NCBI GenBank assembly: GCA_950295325.1
Contig: OX485808.1
Coordinates: forward strand, 18,374,527-18,438,526
Reading direction: 5' to 3'
Origin: Polytrichum commune
Taxonomy: Eukaryota; Streptophyta; Polytrichopsida; Polytrichales; Polytrichaceae
DNA length: 64,000 bases
In this document: piece after piece, positions 58,281-64,000 of the stretch
Position numbering within the stretch: position 1 is the stretch's first letter
Layout of the letters: the number at the start of each line of letters is the position of its first letter
Notes under the pieces: generated by a model
The model's database searches: none
Seen by the model: only the letters and a program-made list of their open reading frames with translations
What the model was told of the DNA's origin: nothing
Program-made: the position numbers and the translations under genes

Positions 58281-58876
58281 GATAATAATAATAATAACTT
58301 CGGTCTCCGAAGGAGACCGACGTGATTTAAGTGTCTGTTCGATCCACCTCCAATCCCATGCCCACATGACAAAGGTATGGAGGAAAAGATCTACTCCCCC
58401 CTTTCGAGAGTAGACACTTTGAACACAAGAGACCAGTAGCACGGAACCACGACTAACATTACACCCATTGCCCCTTACCCGTAACTTTTAAGTTTTGAGT
58501 TATGGGGGATCTAGAGTGTGGGGAAGCGGCTGGTGGTTTTCTATTCTCCTTTTGTGGAGGAGGATAGACATGGCATATTGTATTGTGATGGTGTTAATAT
58601 TTTTAAATGTATTTTTGATGGTGAGCATAGGCATTTTGAAATTAGTCTCGAGTGATTTCATAGATGGGATGTGAGCAGTAGCTCTGGCACCAGCAGTGAT
58701 GACAAGAAGTGGTTCGATTTTCCATCCTCTAGAAGCAATACTAGCAATAAGTGGTCTGTATTTGTTATTTTTTGCCTCAATTGCTTCTGGGGAGAATCTG
58801 TCATTGTAGTATGTGAATTCAATAAATTGTATGGTGAGGTTAGGGTCAATGTCAACGGGAGGGTTGTTTTGATATG
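58281..58876 (-). mobile_element. F2: 5'-truncated LINE with ORF end and 3' tail
   Basis: Bracketed by identical 10-bp GTTAGCTCTA copies (58271-58280, 58877-58886). On the minus strand it runs from a coding segment (58500-58873) through a 3' UTR with a stem (GTCTACTCTCGAAAGGGGGG, 58390-58415) and a terminal hairpin GGTCTCC/GGAGACC (58301-58319), to GAAGTT and a (TTA)n tail. 596 bp. Confidence 0.9.
58500..58873 (-). pseudogene. LINE ORF C-terminal domain, 5' truncated
   Basis: About 124 codons stay open to a TAA at 58500-58502 without any start codon, because the insertion is truncated. Recognisable pieces in order: NNPPVDIDPNLTIQFIEF, TYYNDRFSPEAIEAKNNKY, GWKIEPLLVITAGARATAH, IPSMKSLETNFKMP, TIQYAMSILLHKRRIEN. 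It follows the pattern of C-terminal domains downstream of the reverse transcriptase in some non-LTR retrotransposons. Full coding continuity suggests a recent insertion. The 65- and 74-codon ATG frames at 58658-58895 are in the wrong frames. Confidence 0.8.
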
Positions 58877-58886
58877 GTTAGCTCTA

Positions 58887-59319
58887 GATAGATAAATAGA
58901 TATGAACTCCGGCCTTCTTTCGAGGCCGGCGTGAATAAAGTGTTTGTTCGTCCTGACAATGAGCTAGTGCCCACATGATAAAGGGCCATTGGTATAAGAC
59001 TACTCTCCCCTTTCGGGAATAGACACTTTAGTAACCATGGATAAGTACTAGTAACATTAGTAGCATTGATTGGTTAGATATCATGTGGGTATAAATTGGT
59101 ATTTGTTTTTGTTGGTGGTCACCAAGTCATGGTTCCAAGGTTGGTTGGAGCATTTGTGTTACAATTATACGGTCCAAGTTCGATCTCCGTTGACTCCGTT
59201 TGAGCGTTATTGTGATATACATGACTTGGTACTGCTAGTGACTTTATCATAGGCAGGAAAGTTTGTTACATACTAGTCGGCTCTGTCCCCTCTTCCTGAG
59301 ACAAGTGTTTACTTTGATT
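58887..59319 (-). mobile_element. F3: second LINE-tail copy at the same target
   Basis: Flanked by GTTAGCTCTA at 58877-58886 and 59320-59329. The 3' part matches F1 and F2: stem at 58999-59023, CATGTGGGCA, GAACAAACACTTTA, hairpin CCGGCCT/AGGCCGG (58909-58929), GGAGTTCATA and a (CTAT)n tail. The 5' 200 bp are different and include a tRNA-like stretch on the opposite strand. Confidence 0.85.
59125..59190 (+). ncRNA. tRNA-like segment within F3
   Basis: TGGTTCCAAGGTTGG followed after about 30 nt by CAAGTTCGATCTCC looks like an A box/B box pair with a D-stem GTTCC/GGAGC. The acceptor stem does not close. Orientation is opposite to F3, so it is either chance or a separate SINE piece. Confidence 0.35.
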
Positions 59320-59417
59320 GTTAGCTCTACATTTAGTGTCGGTGACGTTACAAGGGCGGTTTAGAATTAGTATCGAGGAAGGCAAATGGAATTGGTTACA
59401 CTAACATATTTAGTGTA

Positions 59418-62039
59418 TCTTGGGTTTCATATTTACGTGTTTCTACCAGACCACAATGCATTGGAAAGGGATGCTAAAGTTTGCCAATGGCGTCAAAGAA
59501 CACTAGAATGAGTTCCTTTGGGTTTTGAAGGAGATCCCACAATAACTCACAAAGCAATTCACAAACCATGACATGCGCAATTAGGTTGCCCCACACTAAT
59601 TTATCAACAATTTATACTAATTTGAATATTTGTTATAACAATAATAAAAAACAATAAATGTGTTTTGTTTAGACTATAGTTGCCATAATGGATTTCTAAG
59701 TGTGTCTCATCAAGGCCATGTGAGGTGGAATTGTTGATAAAAACTCTCACATAATAATAGTACCAACGTATATGGTCGTTAAGTTGTGCCACAAAGATCC
59801 CATAAATTGACTTGTCAACTTGTCTTTTGTGATGGGAATTATTGTCTACACTGATATGTGCAATTAGGTTGATCCATGCTCATTTGTCAACATTCCACAC
59901 TATTTTGAAAAGATGATCACCATAATAACAAAACACGTGTTTTAGGAAAAAAATTGTGAGTAGAGCGTCATATCTATCGATTAGCCAACAACGACCTTGA
60001 GCATGAGATGATGGTCATTTATCCTTTCATATTGGTTCATTAAAAAATTATGGTTGTGTGATGTCGTTCAACTCTAACTTTGTATTTTACGGTTTCTTCC
60101 TTGTGGTCCCCCTCCAAACCTCAACTTGGGGAAACTTGGTGCATGTTAAGTGTATTATGTTTTTCAATAAATAAATAAAACTAGACTTTTGAATCCCAAG
60201 AGGGAAGGGAAAAGGAATTGAAAACACAAACCAATGAAGTGATCCCCACAACTCATGAGATCCACACCAATTTGCACTTTTCACTTTTGGTTTGGAAGCC
60301 TTTTGTGGTAGGTTTACATTAGGATTTGGGTCCAAGAACTTAGGATTTGTGTACAATGGAGCTCATGGTGGTGGGAGTCTACGAACAATGGACACATGTC
60401 CAATTAGGTTTTTAAAGAAGAAGGGCCACGTGTGAAAACATTCTTTCTCAAAACAAACATATGACAAAGGAAAGAGGAAACAAATGTCGAAAGGTAGGGG
60501 ATTACAAGTGCAGAAGGTGGGCACCATGAAGCCAAGGTGGCGACATGGCATGGAGAATAAGACAAAATAGGACTATTAATTTGAAAGAGACAAGTTTTTA
60601 TTTCCTATCCTATTTTTCTTAGCGCACTCCATGGGGGCATGGTGGCGGGCCACGGGGTGCTTATGAACATGGGCATGGCATACATGCATATGGTGGGCAC
60701 ACATGGGCATGGGCATATGGTTACATGGGTGTATGGGGTAGGGTTCATCTATGATATTGATTCAAATGCACGGGTGTAACATGCCAAGACGGCACTTGTC
60801 CATGTTAGTATAATGCACCCCTAAAATGGACCTTACTTTTGGGCTCCAGATTGAACCCGTGCTCGAAGATTAGTTTGTCAAACTGGGAGGAACGCTTTTC
60901 TTGATTGTGGATCGCCAAAACTTGGGGGGAAATGTTGCCACATTTAGCGCCACTTTGTTGTTTCATACATTGAATCTCCTTGGGTTCAAAATTTTGCTCC
61001 TGACTAATTAAGATTGTTTGATTTTAGAGTTTTATTAGTCTTGGACCCTACCATGAACCCACCATTAGTGTCATTGTGTAACAATACATGCAACTTCGTG
61101 TGAGCCACACTCCAAAACAATTGACTATATTTTACAATACTTGGCAAATAGAATAATATATGTTGCACGAAGGTCACATCCTGTATACATAACAATGGTC
61201 CAGTTATATTAGTATAGAACTATAAGTATTAGTATATTCAAACTTAACAACATTGCCTAAGTCCTAAGGCATGTCACATGAACTGACGAATACCAAAGTA
61301 CGGATTTTGCACGGAGGATCAATCCAGGCACAATCTTAGATCAATACTTGGGTGGAGAAGAGCTTGAAGAACTAAACCTAGAAGAAGAGAATGCTTTTGA
61401 CAATGATTTTCCAAGAACCTCGCAAATTGATGTCTTCGATGATTTTCAAATAACAAAAACACATTTTAGAACATATTTGATAATGCCGCCACCGACCTCT
61501 AGAATAAAAAATGCAACACCAGTCAATTTACAATGATCAATACTTTCCTCTTTCTCTTTTTGGTATAAAGCAAACGTGTTCATTTGCAAGAGGCAAACAA
61601 TATACAATGATCAATACTTTTTGCATGTGTGGAAAGAATCGAAGTGGAATCGAAAATCCAAAGGAAGACAAAGGCTTGCAACATCAAACCTAATCTTCAT
61701 TTGAAGGGCCCCTTGTGAATGGTGTCAAGGAGAAGAGACGTTGGGGGCCAACTTTCATGGGAGGTGAGAGAGACGTTGTCCTTAGAAAGCACCTCGCACG
61801 AGGAAGAAATTCTAACAAACTCGATCTCAAGGGTAAATTAATCTTATGCACTTCTACACTTAGGAAATTTCATAATTTGACTTGTATGTGCTAATGATTG
61901 ATATTGTTTTGAGAACAAAATAATAGTTTTCCCATGACTATGTAGTGAAGTCGGGCGAGAGGGAATTATCGCATAGTGAACCCAATGGAAAAACCTTGAA
62001 TTATATGTAGTACGAAGGTTATTGTTTTGTTAATGTGTT
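59418..62039. other. No gene seen; CATGGGCATGG-type repeats
   Basis: A degenerate repeat of CATGGGCAT words occupies 60627-60735. The minus frames at 60087-60356 and 60363-60551 and the plus frames at 61348-61693 have no domain. Confidence 0.4.
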
Positions 62040-62175
62040 GGCACCAAAACGACCCCAAATTAGTCTATCCCAACTCAATATAGATGAATAAGCCACAAAC
62101 ATATAGGGGTCGAGTTATATGTTGGATGGATGAGAGGTACATTCATATGAGAATATTCTCTCTCACGGTGAAATG
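62040..62175 (-). repeat. M4: dispersed repeat M, inverted, partial
   Basis: The complement reads GTACCTCTCATCCATCCAAC, then CGACCCCTATATGTTTGTGG, matching M2. Truncated compared with M1 and M2. Confidence 0.6.
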
Positions 62176-62334
62176 CTGACTCCTAGAGGAGGTAAAGTTA
62201 GTAGAGTTTCTCTCAATGAGCCTCGCGGCTCATTTGAAAAACCATGGGATCTTACTATTGGGCGATATCTATTCACACCAATTTTATACTATCCATCCTA
62301 CAACTTACTTCCAGTTACTAAGTACACCATTTAT

Positions 62335-63378
62335 GGTATTTAGTGTCACGTACACTAAATTATATGTCTGGAGGTCTCAAAGAGTCACGCCCGCTAATTG
62401 CCGATATGTTTCCATTCGTCAACATAAGTGACTTCTTCAAGTGGGGGGAAATATTTATTTAAAAAAAAACAATCTACATCATGACATTTAGAGTAGCACA
62501 TACGAAATACAATAACTTTAGCTGATAACCTTGCATTTTAGTATGCAAAGTGCTTATATGATATGTTTGAGCATACTAATGGCAAGTGTCATGTGTTTAC
62601 ATTTTAGTATGCAAGAGGGAGATATTCTTGAGCATACTAAAGATAAGTGTGATTTCTATACACTCAGGGCTACTTCACACACGAGATTAAGAGCATATGA
62701 TCAGTGCACTTCAAGCACTCTGATCGTGGAAAAGGCGGAGCCAGTCCAAGTTCACTTCACACTTCACTCGAGGGACCAAATGAGTATGTGAATGCAAGAT
62801 GGATGTAAAGTCTACATGGATTCCTACATGGCATCAAATGGATCATGTTTCATGGTCACTTGGACTATTTTCGAAAACCACTTCTTCAAGGTAGGCCTAT
62901 AAAACAAAACCGGGAGACCATGGCACTATGAATGCTCACAACTGTTGGTTTATTTTATTTTATCATGTGTGAGGACCTGCATGAATAGAAACTCATTGAA
63001 ACAACATTTGGTTGAGGGCTTGGGCACTAGACTTGTTGATCCGTGACCACACTACCGGTACATGATTTTGGAGGTGTCTTGGGACGGCCTTTGCACACTT
63101 TCTTTCCAGCTCTCACAATTACATGGTCACGACTGGCTCGTGTGTGAAGTGGCCCTTAGTCAACTTGTAGACGATTGTGTAACATAGGGATGCACCTCAT
63201 AACACTACATATTAAACATACTCCTCCCAAGGTATTAGTAATTGAACGCACTTCAATACCAAGTGTCATCAGGTGACATTGATAGTGAAGTCGTTAATCA
63301 TCAATGTGACCTAACATATGCCTCAAAATAGGGCAAAGTGACACTATTACACATAGGACACTATATGTGTAAATGGTG
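62335..63378 (+). mobile_element. G4: TA-type element carrying A7
   Basis: Left CACCATTTATGGTATTTAG after TA (62333-62334), right TGTGTAAATGGTG before TG (decayed TA). Colinear with G2 once A7 (62667-63155) is removed. Confidence 0.88.
62667..63155 (+). mobile_element. A7: family A MITE nested in G4
   Basis: Left GGGCTACTTCACACACGAG, right GGCTCGTGTGTGAAGTGGCCC; flanks TCA (62664-62666) and TTA (63156-63158). G2 has the uninterrupted ACTTTAGTCAAC, so the insertion point and TTA target are fixed. The 86-codon frame 62531-62791 crosses the junction and is an artefact. Confidence 0.9.
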
Positions 63379-63635
63379 TGGTACTCCAAAATGATGCAAG
63401 AATGAACTTATTCCTTCCACACTAAAATATTATTGCAAACGGTCGGGTGTTACTATGATTGGTACTTACCCCCATCGTCTTTCAATTAGTGGACCAACAT
63501 GTTGCAAAGTTTAAGTCATAATTTTCAATTAGAAGCACATGTTTTCTCACTCCATTGTACAGGGTCCCAAAAATAGTACTGCAAAATCATGCACAAGGTG
63601 CAAAGAATATGACATTTTTGTTTGAACAAGTGCTA

Positions 63636-64000
63636 CAGTAAATATTGTATTTAATGTCGTGTGATATTTTATGTCACTGTGGTTACTTTTCTAATGACAC
63701 TTCTTATTATTAAGTTTACTAAAATTGTCATCCCACTTTACGTTCAATGCATCCACTTTTGGTATATTTGGCACCCTAACATGTATGTAATGAATTACTA
63801 TCATGGACCATGGAAGTTTGGATGAAAAAATTACTTAGTTACTTATTTGGATGACAATAATTGCAACATGGTATATCAACAACGTCCAAATTTCCTTTCA
63901 AGAAATGACAAATAATCTTAGGTTCACATTTAGTTTTGGTGACACTAGATGGGCAATTTTAATTTAGTATTGAGCAAGACAAATAGAACTGACGACATTA
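63636..64000 (+). mobile_element. E5: TA-type element, cut by window end
   Basis: Left CAGTAAATATTGTATTTAA after TA (63634-63635). Colinear with E4; the right end lies beyond the window. It shows the uninterrupted site ATAATCTTAGGTTCACATTT (63913-63932) where E4 has F2 and F3. Confidence 0.75.

Larger units (their letters stand above)
57979..59415 (+). mobile_element. E4: TA-type element split by two LINE copies
   Basis: Left AATACATTCAATATTCTATT after TA (57977-57978), right AACATATTTAGTG before TA (59416-59417). It is colinear with E5 (63636 onward): TTTTCTAATGACACTT, AATTGTCATC, GAAATGACAAATAAT and TTTAGTGTCGGTGAC-like blocks. F2 and F3 lie between 58281 and 59319. Confidence 0.82.

Noticed and set aside
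58281-58330. Helitron 3' end (hairpin followed by CTAG)
   Set aside because: CTAG belongs to the 10-bp target duplication, other copies lack it, and TSDs are present, which Helitrons do not make.
58301-58420. Hammerhead or other self-cleaving ribozyme in the family F tail
   Set aside because: No CTGATGA core with a matching GAAA segment is seen.
58658-58895. ATG-initiated frames on both strands over the LINE copy
   Set aside because: They are out of frame with the conserved LINE peptide, which is supported by a second copy at 57535-57952.
62531-62791. 86-codon frame
   Set aside because: It spans the junction between G4 and the inserted A7, so it is a chimera of two mobile elements.
1-64000. 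CRISPR array, bacterial operons, rRNA genes
   Set aside because: No regularly spaced direct repeats with unique spacers, no runs of closely spaced ORFs and no rRNA core motifs were seen.

Overview
The window looks like intergenic or heterochromatic DNA from a large, repeat-rich eukaryotic nuclear genome. It has no bacterial-style gene packing, no long ORF and many microsatellites. Layer upon layer of transposable elements carry eukaryotic target-site signatures: TTA for PIF/Harbinger, TA for a Tc1/mariner-like group, 9 bp for a MULE-like element, and 10-12 bp plus a 3' tail for a LINE. A plant or streptophyte alga is my best guess, but nothing in the window fixes the taxon. I found no intact host gene. 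The longest open frames (about 140-156 codons) lack recognisable domains or sit inside repeats, and the protein-coding remnants I can defend are all decayed (most transposon-derived, one of unknown family).

The repeats fall into families that I grouped by comparing copies within the window. Family A has terminal inverted repeats (TIRs) starting GGGCCACTTCACACACGAG and TTA duplications, with eight copies. Families B and C are two further GGGCC/GGGG-ended, TTA-flanked MITE families. Families D/E and G carry CACTAAATATGATATTTAG-like or CACCATTTATGGTATTTAG-like TIRs and TA duplications. Family H has GGGGAGA ends. Family F is a 5'-truncated LINE ending in two conserved hairpins and a variable microsatellite tail. 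K, L and M are dispersed repeats of unknown class.

Layout. 0-2.6 kb holds C1, H1 and a D element that contains B and A copies inserted back to back. 3-3.8 kb is a degenerate ~300-bp tandem repeat. 6.2-6.9 kb is a broken Harbinger transposase on the minus strand. 8.5-9.1 kb is a tandem duplication with a conserved minus-strand reading. 9.5-11.2 kb is A-H-K. 14 kb is a ~195-bp minisatellite. 19.3-22.3 kb holds two E elements, a long miRNA-like hairpin and a MULE-like element. 28.4-29.2 kb has a decayed unknown coding region hit by two LINE-tail insertions, one only 45 bp long. 30.7-32.6 kb is C2 with nested D2, then A8. 35.5-39 kb is dense in E, A and H copies with a 128-bp tandem duplication. 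41.5-42.1 kb is a GC-rich perfect hairpin beside a TIR element. 45.4 kb is a transposase helix-turn-helix remnant. 46.8-48.4 kb is two G elements joined through one TA. 51-56 kb is A, K, M, A and G. 57.5-59.4 kb has LINE C-terminal coding remnants and an E element with two LINE insertions at one target. 62-64 kb is a G element with a nested A, then a partial E.

The main value of the window is its set of paired occupied and empty sites. Five insertions can be read to the base because an uninterrupted relative is also present, which fixes the duplications and element boundaries and gives relative ages.
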